A DNA stretch of 64,000 bases from Undibacterium sp. CCC3.4 (GTDB taxonomy: Bacteria > Pseudomonadota > Gammaproteobacteria > Burkholderiales > Burkholderiaceae_D). Both the position numbers and the translations under genes were made by a program. Location: the NCBI RefSeq assembly GCF_034347425.1, contig NZ_CP133779.1:3534001-3598000 (forward strand), in the 5' to 3' direction. A model generated the notes under the pieces. That model did no database searches and was not told the origin of the DNA. It saw only the letters and a program-made list of their open reading frames with translations. Of this stretch, positions 8,299 through 17,600 are shown piece after piece (position 1 is the stretch's first letter; the number at the start of each line of letters is the position of its first letter).

Positions 8299-8388
8299 GC
8301 GGATGGCTTCCCTTGGTGTCTGTCGATATTTCTCTACATTTCCGGGACAAGCTTGCTCGCCCCGGATTGCGATTGCAGGCTGCTGAAT

Positions 8389-9414
8389 TTATTCGCCGCT
8401 GACTTGCAGTATCAATTTCCCAAAGTTCTTTCCTTCAAACAGCATGAGCAGGGTGGCGGGGAAATTTTCCAGGCCATCGACGATGTCTTCGCGTGTTTGG
8501 AACTGTCCGGCCGCCATCCATTGGCCCATCACCGTGACGGCTTCGGCATAGCGCGCTGCATAGTCAAAGACGACGATCCCTTCCATGCGTGCGCGGTTGA
8601 CCAGCAGTGATAAGTAATTGGCCGGGCCTTTCACTGCCGTGGTGTTATTGTATTGAGAGATCGCGCCGCAGATGATGATGCGCGCTTTGAGGTTGATACG
8701 GGTGAGTACTGTATCGAGTATGTCGCCGCCGACGTTATCGAAATAAATGTCGACGCCGTTCGGACAAAACTCTTTCAAGCCATCGCGTAACGAGCCGGTT
8801 TTGTAATCGATGCAGGCATCAAAGCCGAGTTCATTGACGACAAAGTCGCACTTATCTTTGCCGCCGGCGATGCCGACTACGCGACAACCATGCTGTTTGG
8901 CGACTTGGCCGACGGTTTGTCCAACCGCACCGGCCGCACCCGACACCACGACGGTTTCGCCAGCCTTGGGTTGGCCGACATCGAGCAAGCCGAAATACGC
9001 GGTCATGCCTGGCATGCCGAGGGCATTGAGGTATTTGGGCAGGGGGGCTAAGCTGCGGTCGATTTTATAAAATGCCGCGGTCTTGTCGTTGGCCGGACCA
9101 CTCCAATATTGCTGCACCCCGGTGCCACCCGAGACGTAATCGCCGATGGCAAAGCGATCTGATTTCGAGGCGATGATCTTGCCGACGCCGCCGGCACGCA
9201 TGACTTCACCGATCGCTACCGGACGGATGTACGATTTCCCTTCATTCATCCAACCACGCATGGCCGGGTCGAGTGAGAGGTAAATAGTTTGCACCAAGAT
9301 GTCGCCTTCTTTGAGTTCCGGCAGGGCGTCGGTCACGAATGACCAATCGCTGGTTTTTGGCATGCCGACCGGGCGGGCGGCGAGGCGGTATTGCTGGTTG
9401 CTGGATGGGGTCAT
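8389..9414 (-). CDS. NADP-dependent MDR oxidoreductase (prostaglandin reductase-like)
   Basis: About 341 residues of the zinc-free medium-chain dehydrogenase/reductase family: an N-terminal GroES-like part, the substrate segment DPAMRGWMNEGKSYI and the Rossmann motif GAAGAVGQTVGQVAKQHG with the cofactor-selecting GIAGGKDKC downstream. Relatives (leukotriene B4 dehydrogenase, curcumin reductase) reduce the C=C bond of enones with NADPH. The start at 9414 is chosen because GGAG lies 6 bp upstream; an in-frame extension to 9465 lacks such a site. An inverted-repeat motif at 9499-9511 lies about 85 bp upstream and recurs before three other genes in the window. Confidence 0.87.
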   Translation of the reverse strand: MTPSSNQQYRLAARPVGMPKTSDWSFVTDALPELKEGDILVQTIYLSLDPAMRGWMNEGKSYIRPVAIGEVMRAGGVGKIIASKSDRFAIGDYVSGGTGVQQYWSGPANDKTAAFYKIDRSLAPLPKYLNALGMPGMTAYFGLLDVGQPKAGETVVVSGAAGAVGQTVGQVAKQHGCRVVGIAGGKDKCDFVVNELGFDACIDYKTGSLRDGLKEFCPNGVDIYFDNVGGDILDTVLTRINLKARIIICGAISQYNNTTAVKGPANYLSLLVNRARMEGIVVFDYAARYAEAVTVMGQWMAAGQFQTREDIVDGLENFPATLLMLFEGKNFGKLILQVSGE

Positions 9415-9498
9415 GGTGTCTCCGTGGTTGTCGGGGTAATCAGAAGAAATCAGCAGCAGTGTCAAACGCTGCGCTGAAAGGATGACTATACATCAATT

Positions 9499-9511
9499 AG
9501 AACGTCCGTGC
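9499..9511 (-). promoter_or_regulatory. Candidate operator AGAACGTCCGTGC
   Basis: Half-sites GAACG and CGTGC are separated by 2 bp. The same arrangement occurs at 51059-51071, 54152-54164 and 62828-62840, each upstream of an acyl-CoA-related gene. It resembles palindromes bound by TetR-family fatty-acid regulators of proteobacteria. Function is inferred. Confidence 0.45.
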
Positions 9512-9659
9512 TTTTTATTCTGATCAGACTCGTATGTGAGGGCTTTGATCAATTTCGCGCTTGATCATGCGACAATAGCGGGTTATTTTATGGCCCTTGC
9601 TTTCGGCGGCGGCCATCATCCCCCTTAGGGCGTGCCGGCGAAGGCGCGCAGAATCATTT

Positions 9660-10532
9660 ATGAGCTTGCAACCAGAATATATCCTCACTCTTTCTTGCCC
9701 CGATCAACGCGGCATTGTTCATCGTGTTTCGGGTTTTTTGTCCGATCACGCTTGTAATATTATCGATTCGGCTCAGTTCGGCGATGCGCAATCGGCGACT
9801 TTTTTCATGCGCGTGCATTTCGCATTGGAAGATGTGAATGTGGCCGATGCGGCCTTGCGCGCGGCCTTCGGGCTGCTCGGCAGCGAGCTGCATATGAATT
9901 GGCAATTGCACGATGCGCATCACAAGCCACGTGTGATTTTGATGGTGTCGAAAATCGGCCACTGTCTCAATGATTTGCTGTTCCGTTATAAGAGCGGTTT
10001 GCTGCCGGTGGAAATCAAGGCCATCGTCTCTAATCACACTGATTTTTACCAGCTCGCCGCCAGTTACAATATTCCCTTCCATCATTTGCCGCTGGCAGCC
10101 GGTGCCGATGCGGCGGCGAAACAAGCGCAGGAACAGAAAATTCTCGCGCTGGTGGCTGAGCATCAGATCGAGTTGGTGGTGTTAGCCAGATACATGCAGA
10201 TTCTGTCGCCGCAACTGTGTACTGCTTTGGCGGGCAAGGCGATCAATATTCATCATTCTTTCTTGCCTAGTTTTAAAGGGGCCAAGCCGTATTATCAGGC
10301 GCATGAACGTGGTGTGAAGTTGATCGGCGCGACGGCCCATTTTGTTACCGGTGACCTGGACGAAGGGCCGATCATCGAACAAGATGTCGAGCGCGTCGAT
10401 CATTCCATGGGGCCCGATACCTTGACGGCGATTGGTCGTGATGTGGAATGTGTGGTGTTGGCCCGTGCGGTTAAATGTTTTGTTGAGCATCGCATCTTAC
10501 TCAATGGTCATAAAACGGTGGTATTCAAATAA
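9660..10532 (+). CDS. purU: Formyltetrahydrofolate deformylase
   Basis: About 290 residues. An N-terminal ACT domain (LTLSCPDQRGIVHRVSGFLSDH, about 8-85) is followed by a formyl-transferase-like hydrolase domain with INIHHSFLPSFKGAKPY and ATAHFVTGDLDEGPIIEQD, which carry the conserved Asn, His and Asp of the active site. The enzyme releases formate from 10-formyl-THF and supplies formate to PurT-dependent purine synthesis and C1 balance. The start MSLQPEYIL at 9660 is preferred on family length; the frame itself opens at 9597. The stop TAA overlaps the ATG of the next gene (TAATG). Confidence 0.93.
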   Translation: MSLQPEYILTLSCPDQRGIVHRVSGFLSDHACNIIDSAQFGDAQSATFFMRVHFALEDVNVADAALRAAFGLLGSELHMNWQLHDAHHKPRVILMVSKIGHCLNDLLFRYKSGLLPVEIKAIVSNHTDFYQLAASYNIPFHHLPLAAGADAAAKQAQEQKILALVAEHQIELVVLARYMQILSPQLCTALAGKAINIHHSFLPSFKGAKPYYQAHERGVKLIGATAHFVTGDLDEGPIIEQDVERVDHSMGPDTLTAIGRDVECVVLARAVKCFVEHRILLNGHKTVVFK

Positions 10533-11074
10533 TGGCAATCAAATCCACCATTTATAAGGCCGATCTGAATATCTCGGATATGGATCGCGGCTACTACGCC
10601 GACCATAGTTTAACGATCGCGCGTCATCCATCAGAAACCGATGAGCGCATGATGATACGGGTATTGGCGTTTGCGATTCATGCGGCCGAGCGGCTGCAAT
10701 TCGGGCGCGGCATTTCCGATACGGAAGAGCCGGATGTGATGCTCAAAGATTATACCGAGGCATTTTTGTTGTGGGTAGAAGTAGGTCAGCCCGATGATCG
10801 GCGCTTACTTAAAGCTTGCGGCCGTTCCGAGCAGGTGCTGGTCTACAGTTTTGCTAACGCCAGTGATATCTGGTGGCGGCAAATGAATAGCCGACTCGAT
10901 CGTGCCAAGAATTTGTGTGTGATGAATGTGCCAGCCCAGCAGAGCCAAGAATTGGCCAAGTTGGCGCAACGTTCTATGCAATTACAATGCACGATACAGG
11001 ATGGGCAAATTTGGATGTCGGCTGGCGACACGCAAGTGCAGATTGATCTGCAGACTTGGAAAGCCTTGGTCTGA
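10532..11074 (+). CDS. yaeQ: YaeQ family protein
   Basis: The 180-residue protein matches the YaeQ family throughout (N-terminal KSTIYKADLNISDMDRGYY, central RVLAFAIHAAERLQFGRG, EPDVMLKDYTEAFLLWVEVG and QPDDRRLLKACGRS). The family has a fold related to PD-(D/E)XK nucleases. Its biochemical role is not settled; E. coli YaeQ was reported to affect transcription antitermination. It overlaps purU by 1 bp and is probably co-translated. Confidence 0.87.
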   Translation: MAIKSTIYKADLNISDMDRGYYADHSLTIARHPSETDERMMIRVLAFAIHAAERLQFGRGISDTEEPDVMLKDYTEAFLLWVEVGQPDDRRLLKACGRSEQVLVYSFANASDIWWRQMNSRLDRAKNLCVMNVPAQQSQELAKLAQRSMQLQCTIQDGQIWMSAGDTQVQIDLQTWKALV

Positions 11075-11112
11075 GTGAGTCGAGCAGGGGGCACTCTGCT
11101 CGGTGTCGTAGC

Positions 11113-11790
11113 TTAAGCCGGTTGTGCGAAGACGCTGCTGAGCCAGCGGCTGATGTCGGCAATTTCTTCGCCGCAGACCGAATGCGCCATCCGGTATTCA
11201 TGCCAGGCGACTGGGTAGCCTAAGTCGATCAGCAAATCGCGCGATTGCTCGGCACGTGCCAGCGGAATTACTGTGTCGGCATTGCCGTGGGCCAGATACA
11301 CGGGCGTCGCTTGATTCACTGGGCTGCGTTCGGCTGCGACCACATCGCGCAGCGGTACGTAGCCGGATAAGCACAAGAAGCCGGCCAGTTTGTGCGGATA
11401 GCGCAAGCCGGTTTGTAAGGCCATGGCGCAGCCTTGTGAAAAACCGGCCAAGATAATCCGTTCGGCCGGTATGCCGCGGGCGATTTCACGTTCTATCAAT
11501 TGTTCTATCGCCAGTTGCGATTGACGCAAGCCGTTTTCATCTTCGCGTTTGGCGATGTCGGTGCCGAGTATGTCGTACCAAGCGCGCATCACGTAGCCGC
11601 CATTGATCGTTACCGGGATGCTCGGCGCGTTCGGAAACACAAAGCGTAAAGCTGGGCAAGCACGCAAATCGAGTTCTTTGACGATGGGGACAAAATCATT
11701 GGCATCGGCACCGAGGCCGTGCATCCAGATGATGGCGGCGCTCGGGTTGGGCGCACTTTCCAGTTCTATGGTGTCGAGTAATGGGTTCAT
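11113..11790 (-). CDS. Carboxylesterase/phospholipase, alpha/beta hydrolase
   Basis: About 225 residues of the short bacterial carboxylesterase family. IIWMHGLGADANDF forms the oxyanion-hole region, GFSQGCAMAL carries the nucleophilic serine, HGNADTVIP the aspartate and MAHSVCGEEI the histidine, so the Ser-Asp-His triad is complete. No signal peptide is seen, so it should be cytoplasmic; substrates are short acyl esters or lysophospholipids in relatives. It is the last gene of a mog-esterase pair. The ATG at 11790 is used; an upstream TTG at 11814 is possible. Confidence 0.85.
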   Translation of the reverse strand: MNPLLDTIELESAPNPSAAIIWMHGLGADANDFVPIVKELDLRACPALRFVFPNAPSIPVTINGGYVMRAWYDILGTDIAKREDENGLRQSQLAIEQLIEREIARGIPAERIILAGFSQGCAMALQTGLRYPHKLAGFLCLSGYVPLRDVVAAERSPVNQATPVYLAHGNADTVIPLARAEQSRDLLIDLGYPVAWHEYRMAHSVCGEEIADISRWLSSVFAQPA

Positions 11791-11814
11791 GGTCGCTTGG
11801 TCGAAAGTAGTCAA

Positions 11815-12438
11815 TCAGGCCGGCGGACGTTGCGCCGATTTCGGGCGGAATGCTTGGCACACCGCGGCGTTGGTGCGGCTGTACGGGCCGCCGATGAGGT
11901 CGATGCAATACGGAATGGCGGCAAAAATACCGGCGACGAGCTGCTTGCCCTCGCTGTCTTTCAAGCCTTCCAAGGTTTCTTTGATTGCTTTCGGTTGCCC
12001 GGGTAAATTCAGAATCAGCGCGGCATGATCGGTAGTTTCACGAATGACGGCCAACTGCCGCGATAAAATCGCCGTCGGTACGAAGTGCAGGCTGATCTGG
12101 CGCATTTGTTCGCCGAAGCCCGGCATGGCTTTGCTGGCTACGGCTAAGGTCGCTTCGGGCGTGACGTCGCGGCGGGCCGGGCCAGTACCACCGGTGGTCA
12201 GCACCAGATCGCAGTGGGCTTGATCAACCAGTTCGATCAAGGTGGCTTCGATGCTCATGCGGTCATCGGGGATCAGGCGCGTTTCCACTTCCCAAGGGCT
12301 GGTCAGTGCGGCAGTTAACCACTGCTGCAAGGCCGGCAAGCCTTGGTCTTGATAAACGCCGGCCGAGGCGCGGTCGGAAATCGACACCAAACCGATGCGC
12401 AGGGCGCGTTCGGTCGTGATGGTATCAATAGGCGTCAT
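11815..12438 (-). CDS. mog: Molybdopterin adenylyltransferase
   Basis: About 207 residues of the MogA family. LRIGLVSISDRAS is the first strand, LVLTTGGTGPARRDVTPEAT the nucleotide/molybdopterin loop and LILNLPGQPKAIKETL the third motif. The enzyme adenylates molybdopterin before molybdenum insertion. The start at 12438 follows GAGGACG and lies 14 bp inside the end of yjgA, so the two genes are coupled. It is followed by the esterase gene on the same strand. Confidence 0.92.
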   Translation of the reverse strand: MTPIDTITTERALRIGLVSISDRASAGVYQDQGLPALQQWLTAALTSPWEVETRLIPDDRMSIEATLIELVDQAHCDLVLTTGGTGPARRDVTPEATLAVASKAMPGFGEQMRQISLHFVPTAILSRQLAVIRETTDHAALILNLPGQPKAIKETLEGLKDSEGKQLVAGIFAAIPYCIDLIGGPYSRTNAAVCQAFRPKSAQRPPA

Positions 12439-13027
12439 CGTCCTCGTCCTCAGCATCGGCATCCACCAGTTCGGCATCGCCGGCAGCAGCTTTTTGCAAT
12501 TGCTTGAGCAATTGGAACACTTCGCGGTAAGCTTTTGGTGGTTTGTTTTCGGCTTGCTCTTTACGGGCATTGCGTATCATGGTGCGCAATTGCTGCACGT
12601 CGAGCTCAGGATGTTCGACCATCAGCTCGGTCAGTGCATTGTCATCGCTGAGCAATTTGTCACGGCGACGTTCGAGCGCATGCATGGCGGCGGTCTCGGA
12701 TTTCGAGGCGCCTTTCCAGCTGTCTATGGTTTTTTGGATCAATGCGACTTCGCTCTCATCGAGCGTGCGCATTCTTTTGCCGACATACTGCATTTGCCGA
12801 CGCCGACCCTCGTGGCTGGTGATTTGCTGACAAGTCAGGATGGCATCGCGCACGTCTTCCGGCATCGGTACCCGTTTGACGCGATCACGCGGTTGTTCGA
12901 CCAGTTCTTGGCCGAGTTTTTGCAGCGCGGTCATTTCGCGCTTGAGCTGGGATTTGGAAGGACGGTCGTACTCTTCTTCAAACTCGTTAGACTGGTAGCC
13001 ACATGAGCCACGATTTGGATTTGGCAT
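12425..13027 (-). CDS. yjgA: Ribosome-associated protein DarP (YjgA, DUF615)
   Basis: The 200-residue, highly charged protein matches the YjgA/DarP family: SKSQLKREMTALQKLGQELV near the N-terminus, RRRQMQYVGKRMRTLDESEVALIQ in the middle and an acidic C-terminal tail. The family binds precursor 50S subunits and aids late large-subunit assembly. It is divergent from pmbA, an arrangement typical of proteobacteria. Confidence 0.92.
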   Translation of the reverse strand: MPNPNRGSCGYQSNEFEEEYDRPSKSQLKREMTALQKLGQELVEQPRDRVKRVPMPEDVRDAILTCQQITSHEGRRRQMQYVGKRMRTLDESEVALIQKTIDSWKGASKSETAAMHALERRRDKLLSDDNALTELMVEHPELDVQQLRTMIRNARKEQAENKPPKAYREVFQLLKQLQKAAAGDAELVDADAEDEDDDAY

Positions 13028-13250
13028 AATTCTGCGCCTTTACTATAAACTGAAAGAAACGGCTGCTATGATACCCTCTTTAGGGGGCTCTCTGGCAGGA
13101 TATCGGCAAAAATCCCGGCTGCAGAGCCTGAAAGTTTAGTGATTTTTCCGTTATGATGTGTGTTTGGTCTACCATGCATTGCGAACCGACCTTCAGCTCA
13201 GCATTCTTTGCGTAGTCTTCATTCAGAAATTTACTTCAGAAACCGTGTCC

Positions 13251-14603
13251 ATGAGCAAACCAGTGTTTACCCATTCATCCGAGCAGTTGAAACAAATTGC
13301 ACAGGATATGTTGCTTTTTGCTAAAGAAAAAGGCGCTTCCGATGCCGCCGTAGAAATCAGTGAGGGCAGCGGTTTATCGATCAGTGTCCGCAAAGGCAAA
13401 GTCGAAACGATAGAGCAGAATCGCGATAAGGGCATCGGTATTACCGTGTATATCGGTCAGCGTCGCGGCAATGCCAGCACCTCCGATTTTTCTACCCAAG
13501 CCTTGCGTGATACCGTCGATGCGGCCTACAACATTGCGCGCTTCACTGCCGAAGACGACTGTGCCGGTTTGCCCGATGCCGAGCTGCTGGAAATGGCACC
13601 GCGCGATCTGGCGCTCTGCTATCCTTGGCTGATTACGGCAGAACAGGCGATCGAACTGGCGCAGCGTACCGAAGCAGCTGCTTTTGATGTGGATCCACGC
13701 ATCAGCAACAGTGAGGGGGCGGGGGTACACGTTCAACAATCACATTTCATCGCGGCGAACTCGCGCGGTTTTCTCGGTGGTTATCCGATTTCTCGGCACA
13801 CGATATCGGTCGCGCCTATCGCTGGCAAGGGTGCCAAGATGCAGCGCGACGATTGGTATTCCTCGCACCGCAATCCCAAGCAATTGGCCTCGCCGGAAGC
13901 GATCGGGCGTTACGCTGCCGAACGCGCCTTGGCACGCTTGAATGCGCGCAAACTGTCGACGCGTCACTGCGCGGTCTTGTTTGAAGCACCGTTGGCAGCC
14001 GGCTTGCTCGGCTCCTTCGTACAAGCCACCTCGGGCGGGGCTTTGTATCGTAAATCCTCGTTTTTGCTCGATTCACTCGGTACGCAAGTTTTTCCGCAGC
14101 ATATACAGGTGCTGGAAGATCCACATGTGCTCGGTGCGGTCGGTTCTTCTCCGTTCGATGATGAAGGCGTCAAGACCACGCGGCGTACCGTGGTCGATCA
14201 AGGGGTGTTGCAAGGATATTTTCTGTCCTGCTATTCGGCGCGTAAGCTGGGTATGCAAACTACCGGTAACGCCGGCGGTTCGCATAATTTGTCGCTGACT
14301 TCCAGTCAAACCAAGGCGAGCGATAATTTTGCCGCGATGCTCAAAAAAATGGGTAGCGGTTTGTTAGTGACCGAATTGATGGGGCAGGGCGTCAACTACG
14401 TTACTGGTGATTACTCTCGTGGAGCTTCCGGTTTTTGGGTGGAGCATGGGGTGATTCAGTATCCGGTTGAAGAGATCACCATCGCCGGCAATATGCGCGA
14501 TATGTTTCAACAAATTCTTGCCATCGGTGCCGATACCTTGGTGCGTGGCACCAAGCAAACCGGCTCGATTTTGATCGAGAAAATGATGATCGCTGGCAGT
14601 TAA
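13251..14603 (+). CDS. pmbA: Metalloprotease subunit PmbA/TldE
   Basis: About 450 residues of the TldD/PmbA family. The N-terminal domain includes GASDAAVEISEGSGLSISVRKGKVE; the later part has ALYRKSSFLLDSLG and ethe C-terminal EITIAGNM-type motif. With TldD it forms a heterodimeric Zn protease that matures peptides such as microcin B17 and degrades CcdA. The start MSKPVFTHS at 13251 fits family length; the frame is open further upstream to 13158 without family resemblance. It is followed by a strong terminator. Confidence 0.93.
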   Translation: MSKPVFTHSSEQLKQIAQDMLLFAKEKGASDAAVEISEGSGLSISVRKGKVETIEQNRDKGIGITVYIGQRRGNASTSDFSTQALRDTVDAAYNIARFTAEDDCAGLPDAELLEMAPRDLALCYPWLITAEQAIELAQRTEAAAFDVDPRISNSEGAGVHVQQSHFIAANSRGFLGGYPISRHTISVAPIAGKGAKMQRDDWYSSHRNPKQLASPEAIGRYAAERALARLNARKLSTRHCAVLFEAPLAAGLLGSFVQATSGGALYRKSSFLLDSLGTQVFPQHIQVLEDPHVLGAVGSSPFDDEGVKTTRRTVVDQGVLQGYFLSCYSARKLGMQTTGNAGGSHNLSLTSSQTKASDNFAAMLKKMGSGLLVTELMGQGVNYVTGDYSRGASGFWVEHGVIQYPVEEITIAGNMRDMFQQILAIGADTLVRGTKQTGSILIEKMMIAGS

Positions 14604-14640
14604 TTACTCTGCTTGCCAGCGCTGGAACGACAAATGACAA

Positions 14641-14678
14641 ATGACAAACGGCACCGCAGTGCCGTTTGTCATTTTTTG
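14641..14678. terminator. Bidirectional terminator between pmbA and the autotransporter gene
   Basis: A perfect 14-bp stem, ATGACAAACGGCAC (14641-14654) with GTGCCGTTTGTCAT (14659-14672), has a CGCA loop and runs into TTTTTTG on the plus strand. It sits between the convergent pmbA (+) and the giant autotransporter gene (-) and probably serves both. Confidence 0.85.
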
Positions 14679-14679
14679 T

Positions 14680-17600
14680 CTACCAATGCCACAACACCCC
14701 GATTGAAGCAGCGGTGCTGCCGGCATGGCCTTGGCCAGTGCGCTCGAGTCGATCAACATGGCCATACACGCTGAATTGCTGATTCAAGGCCAAGTTAAAG
14801 CCGGCACTGAGTTCAAGCGCCGTATAGCCGCTGCTGCTGGCAATATCGGTGCTGGATGGCAAATTGACGAAGCGCGTGATGCTGTTGCCCGAGTTGGCAC
14901 GATACACATTGACGCTGACATCCGGTTGCAAAACCCCGATTGCGGTGCTGGTCTGCCCTTTGAGGCGCAAACCGGCGCGCGTTACCCAGCCGGCGGCATT
15001 GTGTTGCTCGACCGTGGCACCGGAAATCGCGGCATCATCGAAACGCACATCTTGGTGGATCAACTGCAATTGCGGCTCCAGCGTCATCCCTGCGCTGATT
15101 GGTAAGGTCCAGCCAGCTTCTAAAGAAGTGCTGAGGGTACTGCCTTTAGCATTGCTGGCCATGCTGCCGATTGGTGTGATGCTGTAGTGGTGGGTGCCGC
15201 TCTGCAGCACGGCATCGAGATAATAATGCGCGGCCGTGTTGGTGTAGGTTAAATATGCACCCTTGTATTCGGAACGAATGTCGGTATTGCCGACCAAACC
15301 GGTGGTGCCACCGGCAAAGCCGCTGACGCTGGCGTTGCCGTCAAGCTTGCCGACATAGACGCCACCGCGCAGTTGTTTGTCGGCATACACATCGGTGCCG
15401 GCTTGGAAGCCATTCAGGCGACCGGTGCTGCTTTGTTGCACTGCGCCGTCTTGGGCCGAGTTGATCTGCGTGCTGAGCAGACGCCCCCAAGCGTGCCGAG
15501 CCTGGGCGTCGAGTGGATCGATCGATTGTGTATGTTGATTGTCGTCGCCATTACGATGACTGCGATTGCCCAACATGCTCAAGTCAGCTTGACGCGTTTG
15601 GGCTGCCAGCGCGGCGAACAGCGGCACTTCGATGCGGTAAGTCGTGACTGGGGCGGTTACCGGATCCGATGGAGCTAATGGGTTAGACGGTGCCGGTGCT
15701 GTCAATTGCGAGCGCAAATACCAGTCTTGACCAGCGCCGCTGAGGTCACCGGCATACAAGCGGTATTGGTAGGCGCCGGCATCGACGTGAGGGGTAGTCA
15801 CAGCGGCCAGCACGGCAGCACTGCTGGCGCGCATGGTTCCGGGTACGCTCAACGGTACGGCGGTCGAGCCGGCCAAGGCAAAGGCATCTTTTGACGTTTG
15901 TGCCGTGGTGGTGGCCCCATTTTGGGCAGCAATCACTTTAATACCGTTGCCGCTGGTTAATCCACCGAGCCCACCGAGATTGACGATTTGTACCGTGGTT
16001 TTGCCGCTGGCACTGGCAGTCGGGCCATTCAAGACCAGCATGTCAGAAACGCCAGCAGCAGAAAGATTGCTGCCCAATTGCAAAGTCCCGCCATTGCCAG
16101 TGTAAGCACCGTTGACGGTGAGCGTTGTGCCCGCTACGCTGCCAAGCAGCGAGACCGTGCCGCTGTTGCTTAAGCTCGCCACCGTCTGATTGAATCCGGC
16201 CAGATCGAGCTTCGCTTTTGCTGCCACGGTGTAAGCCGAGGCCGGGCTAAGGGTATTTGCTGCACCGGCGAGCAGTGTACCCGCGTTGATGGTGGTGCTG
16301 CCACTGTAGCTATTGCTGCCGCTGAGAGTGGTGGTGCCGCTGCCGATTTTATTGATAGCGACCGTGCCAGCGCCATCGGCAATCGAGCCGGCGAAACTGG
16401 TCGAGCTGTTGTCGTTACCGAGCTTGAGTTCGGCCGCCGCGGCGGCAGTGTTGGTGATACTGCCGGCGCTGCCGGCGAGCGAGCCGACGTTTTGATTGAA
16501 GCCGCACAAATCGACGCTGGCCCCGGCGACAGTGCTGAGCGCTGAATTGTTACCTAGGGCGTTGCTGGCACAAGCTTTGAGCGTGCCGCCGCTGACGGTG
16601 GTGGCACCGCTGTAGGTATTGGCACCAGACAGTGTCAGCGTGCCGCTACCGACCTTAGCCAAACCGAGTGCGGCGCTGCCATCGCTGAGAATACCGGAAA
16701 AATTACTCGAGCTGTTGTCGCCACCGCTGCTCAGTTGCGCGGCAGTGGCACCGTTATTGGTGACGCTGCCAGTGCCGGCCAGCGAACCGATCAGTTGATT
16801 GTAACCACCCAGATCGAGCGTGCTGGTGCTGGTCAGTGTGATGGCAGAATGCGGGCTCAGTGCATTCGCGGCCGTAGCGCTGAGGGTGCCGGCGGTCAGC
16901 GTGGTGGCACCGCTGTAGGTGTTGCTGCCAGACAAGCTTAGCGTGCCACTGCCTGCTTTGCTCAAGCCTACCGTGCCGAGGCCATCGATGAGGCTGCCGG
17001 CAAAGCTGGTGGAACTGTTATCGGCGCCAGCGCTGAGCACGGCGGCGGTGAGCCCACTGTTGGTGACGTTACCGCCAGTGCCGGCCAAGGAGGCGATGGT
17101 TTGATTAAAACCGCCGAGATCGAGGCTGGCCGTGCCGGCGATGCTGACGGCCGAGTTCGGGCTCAAGGCTTGGGCCGCACCGGCGCTGAGCGTGCCGGCA
17201 GTCACGTTGGTGGCGCCACTGTAGGTGTTCGTGCCGGCCAGAGTCAGGGTGCCGCTGCCGGTTTTGCTCAAGGCGACCGCGGCCGTGCCATCTTGTATGG
17301 TGCCAGCAAAAGCCGTGGAGCTGTTGTCGCCGCCGCTGCTGAGTGTGGCCGGGCTGCTGCCGCTGTTGGTGACGCTGCCGCCGCTGCCAGTGAGCGAGCC
17401 GATGGCTTGGTTATAACCGCCCAGATCAAGGCTGGCACCGGCGCCGGTGCTGACGGCCGAGTTGCTGCCGAAAGCATTGACTGCCCCAGCAGCCAAGGTG
17501 CCGGCGCTGATGGTGGTTGTTCCGGTATAAGTATTGCTGCCGGACAGAGTTTGGGTGCCGCTACCGGTTTTGCTGAAGGCGACGATGCCGACGCCGTCAG

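Noticed and set aside
12395..13006. 203-codon plus-strand frame opposite yjgA
   Set aside because: yjgA on the other strand is a clear family match; this frame is its shadow.
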